A DNA stretch of 12,594 bases. It comes from an uncultured bacterium (GTDB lineage Bacteria; Patescibacteria; Microgenomatia; Levybacterales; UBA12049). Positions 1-6,609 of this stretch are shown here, piece after piece (the stretch's first letter is position 1; the number at the start of each line of letters is the position of its first letter). The position numbers and the translations under genes were made by a program. Location of the stretch: positions 1 to 12,594 of the forward strand of contig CAMPGJ010000021.1 in assembly GCA_946885425.1 (NCBI GenBank), read 5' to 3'. The notes beneath the pieces are model-generated. The model saw nothing but the letters and a program-made list of their open reading frames with translations, had not been told where the DNA came from and searched no databases.

Positions 1-68
1 GGATGCCGTGAATCGGACACGGACTGCCGCACCCCCAGCGCGGTGTACTACCACTATACTACATCCCG
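1..68 (-). tRNA. tRNA-Pro, anticodon GGG, 3' end cut by the window edge
   Basis: Read on the minus strand from base 68, the sequence folds as a standard cloverleaf. It has a 5' acceptor strand CGGGATG, T8 A9, a D stem GTAT/GTAC with a 7-nt loop, and an anticodon stem CCGCG/TGCGG. The loop CTGGGGG places GGG at positions 34-36 (window bases 34-36). A 4-nt variable loop and a T stem CCGTG/CACGG follow. The 3' acceptor strand stops after CATCC, so the last two paired bases, the discriminator and any encoded CCA lie outside the window. The C1 start (expected C1-G72 pair) is typical of bacterial tRNA-Pro. Whether CCA is encoded cannot be seen. Confidence 0.92.
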
Positions 69-130
69 TTTTATATTTTAAAATAATATCCAATAGTTTT
101 TGATTAATCTAGGAAATTTGCTTTTTTTCT

Positions 131-155
131 GGATTCCCGCGTCTGCGGGAATGAC
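131..155. repeat. REP-like hairpin repeat ending in AATGAC
   Basis: An 8-bp perfect inverted repeat, ATTCCCGC/GCGGGAAT, with a GTCT loop (133-152), is followed by GAC. Short GC-rich hairpins ending in GGAATGAC are widespread dispersed intergenic repeats in many bacteria. Its GC content stands out against the very AT-rich spacer between the tRNA and recA. Related elements occur at 5265-5292 and 7057-7098. It could also act as a mRNA or transcription barrier, but no T-tract follows it. Confidence 0.6.
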
Positions 156-247
156 ATTTGAATTAGTTTATTCGATTATTGTTTTGCTACTTGTATTCTA
201 CCATAAAAACCTGTTAGTATTTAACTTATCTTTGAAAAAAGAAACAT

Positions 248-1339
248 ATGGGTAGACATGCAAATCCACCAAAGGCAGCTGTAGAACATCAAGCAGATAA
301 CTCAAAAAAATTGGAATCAATCCGTCTTGCGATGGATCAAATTGAGAAGCAATATGGTCGTGGTGCCATTATGCGGTTTGGTGATGCTGCACAAAAATTT
401 GATATCTCTGTTATCTCCACAGGTTGTCTACCACTTGATTTGGCATTAGGTGCTGGTGGGCTCCCCAGGGGTCGTATTATTGAAATCTACGGACCTGAAG
501 CTTCAGGAAAAACTACCGTTTGTCTTTCAACAATTGCTCAAGCTCAAAAACATGGAGGCGTAGCAGCTTTTATCGATGCTGAGCATGCTTTGGATCCACA
601 GTGGGCGCAACGTTTGGGTGTAAAACTTGATGAGCTCCTTATCTCACAACCTGATACCGGTGAGCAAGCACTTGAGATTACAGAAAGCCTTGTCCGTTCT
701 GGAGGCATTGATGTTCTAGTAGTAGATTCTGTTGCTGCTTTGGTGCCAAGGGCTGAAATAGAAGGAGACATGGGTGATGCATCAGTTGGTCTTCAGGCAA
801 GACTTATGTCTCAGGCTCTTCGAAAGCTGACAGCAGTTATTTCCAGATCAAAGACTGTTGTTATCTTTACCAATCAGTTAAGACAAAAAATTGGTATTAT
901 GTTTGGTAATCCAGAGACAACAACAGGGGGATTAGCATTAAAGTTCTATTCTTCAGTTCGTATAGATATCAGAAAAATTGAAACCATTAAAGATGGTGAC
1001 AAAGCAGTTGGTTCACGACACAGAGTTAAGATTGTGAAAAATAAAATTGCAGCACCATTCCGGTTGGCTGAATTTGATGTTATGAGTACAGGTATATCTC
1101 GTGAAGGTGGCATCATCGATGTAGGTGTCGAAATGAATGTTATTAATAAAGCAGGAGCATTTTATCGATATAATGAGCAAATGATGGGGCAAGGGAAAGC
1201 AGCTTCAATGGAATATCTGAAAGAGAATCCTGAAATCTCCAAAGAGATCGTAGCCAAAATAATGGCTCAGAACAAAGATGGCAGAGCTCCACTTGCAGTG
1301 GGAGTTGAGGAGCCGGAAGAAGAAACGCTTGCCAGCTAA
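248..1339 (+). CDS. recA: RecA recombinase
   Basis: RecA is the ATP-dependent strand-exchange protein of homologous recombination and, in many bacteria, the co-protease of the SOS response. The 363 aa are full length for the family. Visible are the N-terminal oligomerisation helix (about 22-36), Walker A GPEASGKT at 82-89, Walker B VLVVDSV at about 156-162, the NQLRQKIG segment near 209, and the DNA-binding loop 2 around [11 protein letters not shown] at 218-228. The C-terminal tail ends in acidic residues (VEEPEEE), as is usual. The ATG at 248 has only a weak purine-rich stretch upstream. I see no LexA-type operator (neither CTG-N10-CAG nor GAAC-N4-GTTC) in the 179-nt leader, so SOS control is not evident. 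recX follows on the same strand after a 96-nt AT-rich spacer. Confidence 0.98.
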   Translation: MGRHANPPKAAVEHQADNSKKLESIRLAMDQIEKQYGRGAIMRFGDAAQKFDISVISTGCLPLDLALGAGGLPRGRIIEIYGPEASGKTTVCLSTIAQAQKHGGVAAFIDAEHALDPQWAQRLGVKLDELLISQPDTGEQALEITESLVRSGGIDVLVVDSVAALVPRAEIEGDMGDASVGLQARLMSQALRKLTAVISRSKTVVIFTNQLRQKIGIMFGNPETTTGGLALKFYSSVRIDIRKIETIKDGDKAVGSRHRVKIVKNKIAAPFRLAEFDVMSTGISREGGIIDVGVEMNVINKAGAFYRYNEQMMGQGKAASMEYLKENPEISKEIVAKIMAQNKDGRAPLAVGVEEPEEETLAS

Positions 1340-1435
1340 TTTCCCATTGTCCATTTACCATTTTCCATTGAATGTCCTTTTAAAAATTTAAAACTCGTTA
1401 AATAAATGGAACCTGGAAAATGAAAAATAATCCTC

Positions 1436-1918
1436 ATGGATCATTATCAAAAATTCCTCAATAAAGCATTAAGATTCCTTTCATATAGATCCAGGTCAGA
1501 AAAAGAAGTACTGGATTATCTCCAAAAAAAACAAACACCATATGAAATTCAGTCCCCAATTATGGATTTCCTAAAAGAACGGCGGTTTGTAAATGATGAG
1601 GAGTTTGCCATAAGTTGGATTGATCAGCGTATGCGAGTTAACGCTAAGGCACAGCGAGTTATTGAGATGGAGCTGAAGCAGAAGGGAGTTTCTCAAGAAG
1701 TCATAGCTAAGGCATTTCTCAACTCTCAATTCTCAACTCTCAACTCCGTAAGTGATTTAGATACAGCGAAGGGGCTGGTTTCGAAGAAGATTGAGAGATA
1801 TAGGCATTTGCCAAAGCAAGAATTATATCAAAAACTTGGAGGCTTTTTAGGAAGGAAGGGTTTTGATTGGGAGACAATCAAAAAAGCAATAGAATTCGAG
1901 CTAAAGAGTGATAAATGA
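1436..1918 (+). CDS. recX: RecX family regulator of RecA
   Basis: RecX binds RecA filaments and limits RecA activity. The 160 aa are typical in length. The pattern of three-helix repeats is visible: KALRFLSYRSRSEKEVLDYL at about 11-30, a second repeat with FLKERRFVNDEEFAISWI near 44-61, then RVIEMELKQKGVSQEVI, and a last repeat ending in LGRKGFDWETIKKAI. The position directly behind recA supports the call. No good Shine-Dalgarno precedes the ATG; an upstream ATG at 1420 is out of frame. The stop TGA is used as a true stop, arguing against UGA recoding. Residues about 94-103 (FLNSQFSTLNS) come from a 14-bp tandem duplication that looks like inserted low-complexity DNA, placed between helical repeats where the fold should tolerate it. 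Confidence 0.93.
   Translation: MDHYQKFLNKALRFLSYRSRSEKEVLDYLQKKQTPYEIQSPIMDFLKERRFVNDEEFAISWIDQRMRVNAKAQRVIEMELKQKGVSQEVIAKAFLNSQFSTLNSVSDLDTAKGLVSKKIERYRHLPKQELYQKLGGFLGRKGFDWETIKKAIEFELKSDK
1716..1743 (+). repeat. Two perfect 14-bp tandem copies inside recX
   Basis: The unit TTCTCAACTCTCAA occurs twice in direct succession (1716-1729 and 1730-1743). Because 14 is not a multiple of three, the two copies are read in different frames, giving FLNSQ and then FSTLNS. The pyrimidine-rich composition on the coding strand is unlike the purine-rich DNA around it. Confidence 0.85.
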
Positions 1919-1925
1919 AACGTGG

Positions 1926-1954
1926 TTGACGGGCGTTTGGCTATAGAGTATAAT
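1926..1954 (+). promoter_or_regulatory. Sigma-70 type promoter for rny
   Basis: A -35 box TTGACG (1926-1931) and a perfect -10 box TATAAT (1949-1954) are separated by 17 nt. It begins 8 nt after the recX stop, so rny can be transcribed independently of recA-recX. The predicted start point is near 1961. Confidence 0.85.
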
Positions 1955-1960
1955 ATAACT

Positions 1961-2017
1961 ATGGGCAAGAGAAGAAATCAATTAGTTGCACTCCAACAGA
2001 TTGTGGTTAGCCTCTAA
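1961..2017 (+). CDS. Possible leaderless 18-codon leader ORF ahead of rny
   Basis: An ATG at 1961 lies 7 nt downstream of the end of the rny -10 box, that is at the predicted transcription start, so the ORF would be leaderless. It encodes MGKRRNQLVALQQIVVSL and ends at TAA 2015-2017, 54 nt before the rny ATG. The peptide is basic at its N-terminus and hydrophobic at its C-terminus. It could be a leader peptide acting on rny translation, or a chance ORF in the 5' UTR. It is in the same frame as rny but separated by stops at 2015 and 2066. I do not recognise it. Confidence 0.35.
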   Translation: MGKRRNQLVALQQIVVSL

Positions 2018-2071
2018 GGTTATTTTCTCCATTCCCAACAAAATAGGAAATTACTAATACAGAAATAATAT

Positions 2072-3340
2072 ATGTCTACACAACAAGAAGATCTAATACA
2101 ACTTGAGAAGAAGCTTCTAGAGCGACAGGAGAAGCTTGATGCCAAACAGGACCAGCTTGAAGAAGAAAGAGAAGAGCTGAAAAAAAAGCGTGAGGAATAT
2201 CTCACAAAACTTCAAAAAGTATCCAATTTTACTACTGAAGAAGCAAAGCAAAAGCTTCTTGAAGAAACCCAAAAAGATGCTGCTGCTATGATGGCAAAAA
2301 TTATCAGAGAAACAGAAGAGACTGCAAAACGTACTGCTGATAAAAAAGGTCAAGAAATTATTATAGATAGCTTAAAACATGGCGCATTAAATTTTATTCC
2401 TGAATACACTGTCTCTGTAGTCAGAGTAGAGCAGGAAGATATAAAAGGAAGAATAATCGGAAAAGAAGGGCGTAATATTCGCGCTTTTGAGCAGGCTACA
2501 GGTGTAGACGTAGATCTTGATGAAGAGGGTATTATCCGTTTGTCTTCATTTGATCAGATTCGACGTGAAGTCGCACGTCGTTCTTTGGAAAAGTTATTAA
2601 AGGATACAAGGGTACAGCCATTCCGAATCGAAGAGGTTGTGAAACAGACAAAGGAAGAGCTGGAAAAGATAATGTTTGAAGAAGGGGAGAAGCTTGCTAA
2701 TGAAGTTCAAGTTTATAATTTACCTGTAGATCTATATCCGCTTTTGGGTAGGATGAAGTATAGAACCTCATATGGACAAAATTTGCTTGTTCATACGTTA
2801 GAAGAAACAAAGATAGGTATTCATATCGCTCATGAGATCGGAGCCAATGTAGATATTGTCCGTTTGGGATGCCTGTTCCATGATATTGGAAAGGTATTAG
2901 AAGGCGATGGGAGCCATGTTAAGCTTGGTGTGGAGTTGTTGAAGCGCTACAACTTCCCAGAACCTATCGTTAACGCTGTTGGTGAGCATCATGAAGATAA
3001 GCCCTTTTCATCAGTAGAATCAGTAATCGTTCATATTGCTGATGCTATCTCCGCTGCTCGTCCAGGAGCGCGTTACGAAGATTTGGAAAATTATGGAAAG
3101 AGACTTCAAGAGATGGAGAAAATTGCAAAGAATTATGAGGGAGTTGAAGACGCGTATGCATTTGAGGCAGGACGTGAATTGAGAGTTATTATAAATCCAG
3201 GTAAACTTGATGATAATCAAACAGTTCTTCTTTCACGTCAGATTCAGGAAGAGGTAAGTAGGTCCTTGGCTGTTCCCGGTGAAGTTAAAGTAACAGCAAT
3301 TAGAGAGTTCCGCGCAGTATACCCCGCTTCAACGGTATAA
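2072..3340 (+). CDS. rny: RNase Y endoribonuclease lacking an N-terminal membrane anchor
   Basis: RNase Y initiates mRNA decay by endonucleolytic cleavage. Domains in order: a charged coiled coil (about 5-95), a KH RNA-binding domain with GRIIGKEGRNIR at 126-137, and a metal-dependent HD domain with H241, H270-D271, the GEHHEDKP segment (H306-H307) and D324, ending in a conserved C-terminal part. The protein has 422 aa. The Bacillus protein is about 520 aa and starts with a membrane helix; here the first residues are already the coiled coil. An in-frame TAA at 2066 rules out an upstream extension. No convincing Shine-Dalgarno lies before the ATG. The gene has its own promoter at 1926-1954 and a perfect palindrome covering its stop codon. 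The recA-recX-rny order is common in bacteria. Confidence 0.96.
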   Translation: MSTQQEDLIQLEKKLLERQEKLDAKQDQLEEEREELKKKREEYLTKLQKVSNFTTEEAKQKLLEETQKDAAAMMAKIIRETEETAKRTADKKGQEIIIDSLKHGALNFIPEYTVSVVRVEQEDIKGRIIGKEGRNIRAFEQATGVDVDLDEEGIIRLSSFDQIRREVARRSLEKLLKDTRVQPFRIEEVVKQTKEELEKIMFEEGEKLANEVQVYNLPVDLYPLLGRMKYRTSYGQNLLVHTLEETKIGIHIAHEIGANVDIVRLGCLFHDIGKVLEGDGSHVKLGVELLKRYNFPEPIVNAVGEHHEDKPFSSVESVIVHIADAISAARPGARYEDLENYGKRLQEMEKIAKNYEGVEDAYAFEAGRELRVIINPGKLDDNQTVLLSRQIQEEVSRSLAVPGEVKVTAIREFRAVYPASTV

Positions 3341-3351
3341 TACCGTTGAAG
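3327..3351. repeat. Perfect 12-bp inverted repeat across the rny stop codon
   Basis: CTTCAACGGTAT (3327-3338) and ATACCGTTGAAG (3340-3351) are exact reverse complements around a single A. The TAA stop (3338-3340) sits at the centre. There is no T-run behind it on either strand, so it is not a canonical intrinsic terminator. It could form a 3' mRNA hairpin or bind a protein as a DNA dyad. Confidence 0.85.
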
Positions 3352-3352
3352 A

Positions 3353-3425
3353 AATTCGAAATCCTAAGCACCAAATTCGAAACAATATCCAAATACAAAT
3401 AATCAAACTCAAAACGTTTGAGGTT
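3353..3425. repeat. Dispersed-type AATTCGAAA intergenic repeat
   Basis: The spacer after rny holds AATTCGAAATCCTAAGCACC, a second AATTCGAAAC at 3374-3383 and a run of AAT/AAAT-rich words, ending at a short palindrome CTCAAA-ACG-TTTGAG (3408-3422). I recall this wording from non-coding repeats in draft genomes of uncultured bacteria, but that is memory and not a search. From about 3435 to 3465 the word GCTTTTGATAC occurs twice. No coding potential is seen. Confidence 0.5.
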
Positions 3426-3481
3426 CAATGTTTAGCTTTTGATACTCTTGATGCTTTTGATACTTTTTTTAAAAAAGGTTA

Positions 3482-3510
3482 TTGACATAAGCTCGTTTTC
3501 CTTGTATTGT
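3482..3510 (+). promoter_or_regulatory. Sigma-70 type promoter for hup
   Basis: A perfect -35 box TTGACA (3482-3487), a 17-nt spacer and a -10 box TATTGT (3505-3510). The predicted start near 3517 leaves a leader of about 37 nt before the HU start codon. Confidence 0.8.
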
Positions 3511-3535
3511 TAGTCTAAATTAAATTCTCTTTTTT

Positions 3536-3548
3536 GGGGGGAGGTGAT
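3536..3548 (+). promoter_or_regulatory. Strong Shine-Dalgarno of hup
   Basis: GGAGGTGAT, embedded in a G-run, lies 5 nt before the ATG at 3554 and is a full match to the 16S rRNA 3' end. It contrasts with the near absence of Shine-Dalgarno sequences before rny, speD, the ATP-grasp ligase and the multicopper oxidase. Confidence 0.85.
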
Positions 3549-3553
3549 AAAAA

Positions 3554-3826
3554 ATGACAAAAAAAGATCTTATTGAGGTAGTAGCAAAGAAAGCAAATCT
3601 TACAAATAAAGCAGCACGCGATGCTGTTCAGACCACGTTAAATACAATTCGTGATTCTCTGAAAAGAGGAGAAAAAGTTGTTTTAACTGGATTTGGAACA
3701 TTTAGTGTAAGAAGTAGACAGCAGCGAGTTGGAAGGAATCCAAAGACGGGGCAACCAATCACTCTCTCAGCACGTAAAGCGCCAGGTTTTACAGCAGGAA
3801 AGACACTGAAAAAAATCATCCGCTAA
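3554..3826 (+). CDS. hup: HU family DNA-binding protein
   Basis: HU is a small dimeric nucleoid protein that bends and wraps DNA. The 90 aa are the standard length. The N-terminal helices (MTKKDLIEVVAKKANL onward) lead into the GFGTFSVRSRQQRVGRNPKTG region, with the RNP motif (R-NPKTG) on the DNA-binding arm at about 60-66 and a C-terminal ARKAPGFTAGKTLKK. A consensus promoter, a perfect Shine-Dalgarno and a strong terminator frame it as a single-gene, highly expressed unit, as expected for HU. It could belong to the HU or IHF branch; the sequence is closer to HU. Confidence 0.97.
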   Translation: MTKKDLIEVVAKKANLTNKAARDAVQTTLNTIRDSLKRGEKVVLTGFGTFSVRSRQQRVGRNPKTGQPITLSARKAPGFTAGKTLKKIIR

Positions 3827-3844
3827 TACTCCGTTCTTGTTATC

Positions 3845-3882
3845 AAAAAGAAGCTTCTTGTTCAGGCAGGAAGCTTCTTTTT
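3845..3882. terminator. Bidirectional intrinsic terminator between hup and speE
   Basis: A perfect 13-bp stem, AAAAAGAAGCTTC (3845-3857) with its complement at 3870-3882, encloses a 12-nt loop. It ends in a T-run for the plus strand and, through the A-run on the left, also for the minus strand. It lies between two convergent genes, 18 nt after hup and 80 nt after the end of speE, and can serve both. Confidence 0.92.
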
Positions 3883-3961
3883 TGTTGGTAATTCTCCGAG
3901 TGTTTTTGGTTTCTTACCTATCAAAGCATGCTGGTCCTCTAGATCAAGAGATGACAGAATA

Positions 3962-4828
3962 TTATTTCCCTAAATTAGGGATAACACCTGAGGCTGAGTA
4001 CATCTCAGGGGTGAGATGCCTGTTTTCTTCTGAAATGTTTTTGAAAGCTTCTTTTACTTCTACCGGGGAAAGGTTTACCAATGATTTAGGTGAAGCGTAG
4101 ACAAAAGCAAAAGGACTTAGTTGATAGGATGGAACTACGGCTGTATGCAACTTAACCCAAGGGAAGACCTGTTGTAGTCGTTTATAAAAGGTATCAACCC
4201 ATTCTTTTTGGAATAATAAAGAACCACTTTGGATTGCCACAACGCCATCCTTAGTCAATGCATCCTTAACATCGTTTAAAAAAGGTTCTTCAAATAATTG
4301 TTCTGCCGGGCTATCTGGTTTTGGATCAGTAAGGTCGAGAACTATTACATCAAACTCATTTTTATGTGATTTTAAAAATTCTGCTCCATCAGTAAAAAGA
4401 ACCTTTACCCTTGGATCATCAAATCCATTTTCTGATAAACTAGGGAGAAATTTTTTGCTTACTTCTGTTACCCTTTCATCTATCTCTACTTGTATTATTT
4501 CTTCTACGCTTTTTATTCTCAACGCTTGTTTAATTGCTCCTCCATCACCACCGCCAATAATTAGGATTTTACGAGGAGAGCCCATGCGGATACTGGGGAG
4601 GAGCACCATCATCTCATGATATATATATTCATCTGATTCAGTAGTCTGAATAATATCATCGATGACTAACATCTTCCCAAAAAACGGTGTAGAAAAGACT
4701 TGAATATGTGCATATTGTGATTGCTCATCATGCAAGATTTCTTCTACAAAAGTTCGAATCTCTACCGTATCTTGTGCATAAGGCAATCCTTTTTCTGAAA
4801 ACCAAAAGTTTTTTTTCATATCACTCAT
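3962..4828 (-). CDS. speE: Polyamine aminopropyltransferase (spermidine synthase)
   Basis: The enzyme transfers the aminopropyl group of decarboxylated AdoMet to putrescine, giving spermidine and methylthioadenosine. The 288 aa are normal length. Visible are the N-terminal beta region, LVIDDIIQTTESDEYIYHEM (54-73), the nucleotide-binding GGGDGG (92-97), VEID (114-117), DGAEF (147-151) and the catalytic DLTDP (165-169). The C-terminal part is cytosolic and fully alpha/beta. The ATG at 4828 overlaps the speD stop in an ATGA arrangement, pointing to translational coupling; a second Met at residue 4 is an alternative start. Donor and product are inferred from the speD neighbour; a longer-chain or agmatine-using variant cannot be excluded from sequence alone. 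Confidence 0.95.
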   Translation of the reverse strand: MSDMKKNFWFSEKGLPYAQDTVEIRTFVEEILHDEQSQYAHIQVFSTPFFGKMLVIDDIIQTTESDEYIYHEMMVLLPSIRMGSPRKILIIGGGDGGAIKQALRIKSVEEIIQVEIDERVTEVSKKFLPSLSENGFDDPRVKVLFTDGAEFLKSHKNEFDVIVLDLTDPKPDSPAEQLFEEPFLNDVKDALTKDGVVAIQSGSLLFQKEWVDTFYKRLQQVFPWVKLHTAVVPSYQLSPFAFVYASPKSLVNLSPVEVKEAFKNISEENRHLTPEMYSASGVIPNLGK

Positions 4829-5208
4829 TGGAATTTTTTAATTCCTCTAGATACTTCCTCTATGTCTATTGTTGTCGGGTTCAGCATTTTCTTTAGGACC
4901 TCAACAGTTTTATGTGGATCCATCTTTTCACCACAGGTAAAGACATCTATTGCTGCATATTTGCGTTCAGGCCAGGTGTGAATAGAAAGATGGGATTCAG
5001 CTAGTAGGGCAATTGCAGTAACTCCAAAGGGAGAAAACTGGTGAGAAGCTATTTCTAAGACTGTAGCGTTAGAAAGTTTTGCGGCTTTCTCTAACGCTTC
5101 AACCAAAAATGCATGATCGTTAAGAACCTTTGATTTGCATCCCCAGAATTCAACTAACAAATGAACACTATGAAAATCATCTTGTTGTTGTAGAGAAGTT
5201 TTTTTCAT
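4825..5208 (-). CDS. speD: S-adenosylmethionine decarboxylase proenzyme, prokaryotic class 1B
   Basis: This pyruvoyl enzyme decarboxylates AdoMet to supply the aminopropyl donor for SpeE. The 127-aa proenzyme is the usual size. The self-cleavage site is E71-S72 in LAESHLSIHTWPE, with H77 five residues and C92 (DVFTCG) twenty residues further on. These are the same spacings as the pyruvoyl serine, processing histidine and catalytic cysteine of the Thermotoga enzyme, so it should be active. The gene lies upstream of and overlaps speE by 4 nt. A plausible promoter at 5327-5355 gives a leader of about 110 nt containing a palindromic repeat. No clear Shine-Dalgarno precedes the start; a 5-codon ORF (MALKA) ends across the speD ATG. 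Confidence 0.96.
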   Translation of the reverse strand: MKKTSLQQQDDFHSVHLLVEFWGCKSKVLNDHAFLVEALEKAAKLSNATVLEIASHQFSPFGVTAIALLAESHLSIHTWPERKYAAIDVFTCGEKMDPHKTVEVLKKMLNPTTIDIEEVSRGIKKFQ

Positions 5209-5236
5209 GCTTTGAGAGCCATACCGAAATATAGTG

Positions 5237-5292
5237 GAGATATCTCATACAACTTTGGTGGCTTGAGATATCTCGGCTCCGCTCGGAATGAC
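5237..5292. repeat. Palindromic repeat element in the speD leader
   Basis: The palindrome GAGATATCTC occurs twice (5237-5246 and 5265-5274). The second copy continues into a CGGCTCCGCTCGGAATGAC tail, resembling the other AATGAC-ending elements in this window. It lies in the 151-nt spacer between the ligase and speD, inside the predicted speD 5' UTR, so it could fold in the mRNA. Confidence 0.6.
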
Positions 5293-5326
5293 AAAATGTG
5301 CGTAGCACTATAATTCGTATTTAAAT

Positions 5327-5355
5327 AATATAGTTGAATGACATTAAAATGTCCA
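5327..5355 (-). promoter_or_regulatory. Predicted speDE promoter
   Basis: On the minus strand a -35 box TGGACA (5355-5350) is followed after 17 nt by a -10 box TATATT (5332-5327), each five of six to consensus. It lies immediately downstream of the ligase stop codon, so speDE need not depend on read-through from the ligase gene. Confidence 0.6.
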
Positions 5356-5359
5356 GATG

Positions 5360-6601
5360 TTAAATTCCTATCGGCATGAAATAACAAAAATCATCAGTGA
5401 TTTCTCTGTTGCATCCACGTAAGCCAGTTGCTCCTGGAACAAATTTTCCATCTACTTTGTATACCCATGATTCGTAGACCCAATTAAGTGTTTCTCCTTC
5501 TATGGGTATCTGAGAGACGGTGAGAAGCTCCTGATACACTTTTTTTTGTTTGACATAATAATCGTTGAGATATCTGCTTCTTGTCGTCTCACCATTTCTA
5601 ACGATATAACATCCCTGTCCTTGTCTTCCCCAAATTGGCTTAGCGATATATGATTTGCCTAGTTTTTTTGGAGTGAGGTATGTTTTAGGAAAATATTTTT
5701 CTGCTGCTTTATATTTACCTGTGAAGATATCTTCAGCATGTTCTGTTATATATGCTAGTGTTCCTTTTGATTGGACAAAATAAGCCGGGATTGCATGAAC
5801 TAGTGCAAACGATCGTTTAGCAAGTGCTTTAATAAAAAGATTGAACATTGATTCTCCATCTGCATAAACGCGCTCTTCCAGCCATTCCGGCACATCCCAA
5901 AAAATAAGCGCATCAAACTGTTTGCCTGTTCCTGTGTTGAAAGGTATGTCATCTTCCAGCGTAAAGTCGAGATTATCAATAGGAAATACCTCAGAAGTAT
6001 ATTCACAGAAATTAGCAAGCCAGAGCATTGTAGTAAGATCTTCCATATCGTTAAAGCAAACGAATCCTACAGTTGGCTTATCCCTTCTGTGAGGAGGTAA
6101 ATCAGCTAAACTTTTAGTAATTGCTTGGTTGAGCGCTTTTTTTAAATGGTTATTTGATTTGGGGGTTGGATTGCGAAGTCCAAATTGTTTTGTCATTAAA
6201 GGTGTTGCCATTTCTGGTTCAATCCATAGAGTCGGTGCTTCGGCATTAATTTCAAATAGTACTGGATGTCCATCTTTCCAAGCCCATCCAATCCTCATGC
6301 AAAAAAGCTCTTCTTTTGGCAGTTTCAAAAATTTTTTATGGTGTTTGGGAAAACCCCATTTCTCAAGCTCATCCTCATCCCAATCATAGATACGATTGGC
6401 TACCAAATCGAAAATCTCAGCTGTTTTCACATTTGCTCTTTGCAATTCTAACATCGCATGCTTGGATTCTTTATGACAGGTATAGAGCATATAGGGGTAA
6501 TCTATTTTTTTGCCGTCAATTTCGTAGTAACTATCCCAAAAAGGTGGAAGCCCACTTTTTTCAAAAAATGCAGATCGTTCAGGAGATATGAATTTGTTCA
6601 T
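5360..6601 (-). CDS. Glutathionylspermidine synthase-family ATP-grasp ligase (GSP_synth)
   Basis: The family (E. coli Gss synthetase domain and the YgiC/YjfC proteins) joins a carboxylate to an amine, classically glutathione to spermidine, using ATP. At 413 aa this is a stand-alone synthetase-type protein without the amidase domain of Gss. Family landmarks are R103 in MRIGWAW, FEINAEAPT at 116-124 (E117, N119), KPIWGRQGQG at 321-330, the YQELL near 356 and a C-terminal ITDDFCYFMPIGI corresponding to the family's closing Phe-x-Pro-His segment. Departures from the usual pattern are a Gly where an Asp normally follows R103 by two, and RQG for REG. It sits beside speD-speE, so the amine is probably spermidine; the acid partner is unknown. 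The promoter at 6610-6638 makes the mRNA leaderless or nearly so. Confidence 0.85.
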   Translation of the reverse strand: MNKFISPERSAFFEKSGLPPFWDSYYEIDGKKIDYPYMLYTCHKESKHAMLELQRANVKTAEIFDLVANRIYDWDEDELEKWGFPKHHKKFLKLPKEELFCMRIGWAWKDGHPVLFEINAEAPTLWIEPEMATPLMTKQFGLRNPTPKSNNHLKKALNQAITKSLADLPPHRRDKPTVGFVCFNDMEDLTTMLWLANFCEYTSEVFPIDNLDFTLEDDIPFNTGTGKQFDALIFWDVPEWLEERVYADGESMFNLFIKALAKRSFALVHAIPAYFVQSKGTLAYITEHAEDIFTGKYKAAEKYFPKTYLTPKKLGKSYIAKPIWGRQGQGCYIVRNGETTRSRYLNDYYVKQKKVYQELLTVSQIPIEGETLNWVYESWVYKVDGKFVPGATGLRGCNREITDDFCYFMPIGI

Positions 6602-6609
6602 CGACTTAA

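Noticed and set aside
69..247. LexA/SOS box before recA
   Set aside because: Neither the CTG-N10-CAG nor the GAAC-N4-GTTC pattern is present; only a REP-like hairpin is seen, with weak promoter-like boxes near 179-207.
3837..4100. 87-aa plus-strand ORF after hup
   Set aside because: It starts in the terminator and runs antisense into the end of speE; no Shine-Dalgarno or family likeness.
5205..5387. 60-aa minus-strand ORF between the ligase and speD
   Set aside because: It begins inside the ligase gene, upstream of the predicted speD promoter, and is largely translated repeat DNA.
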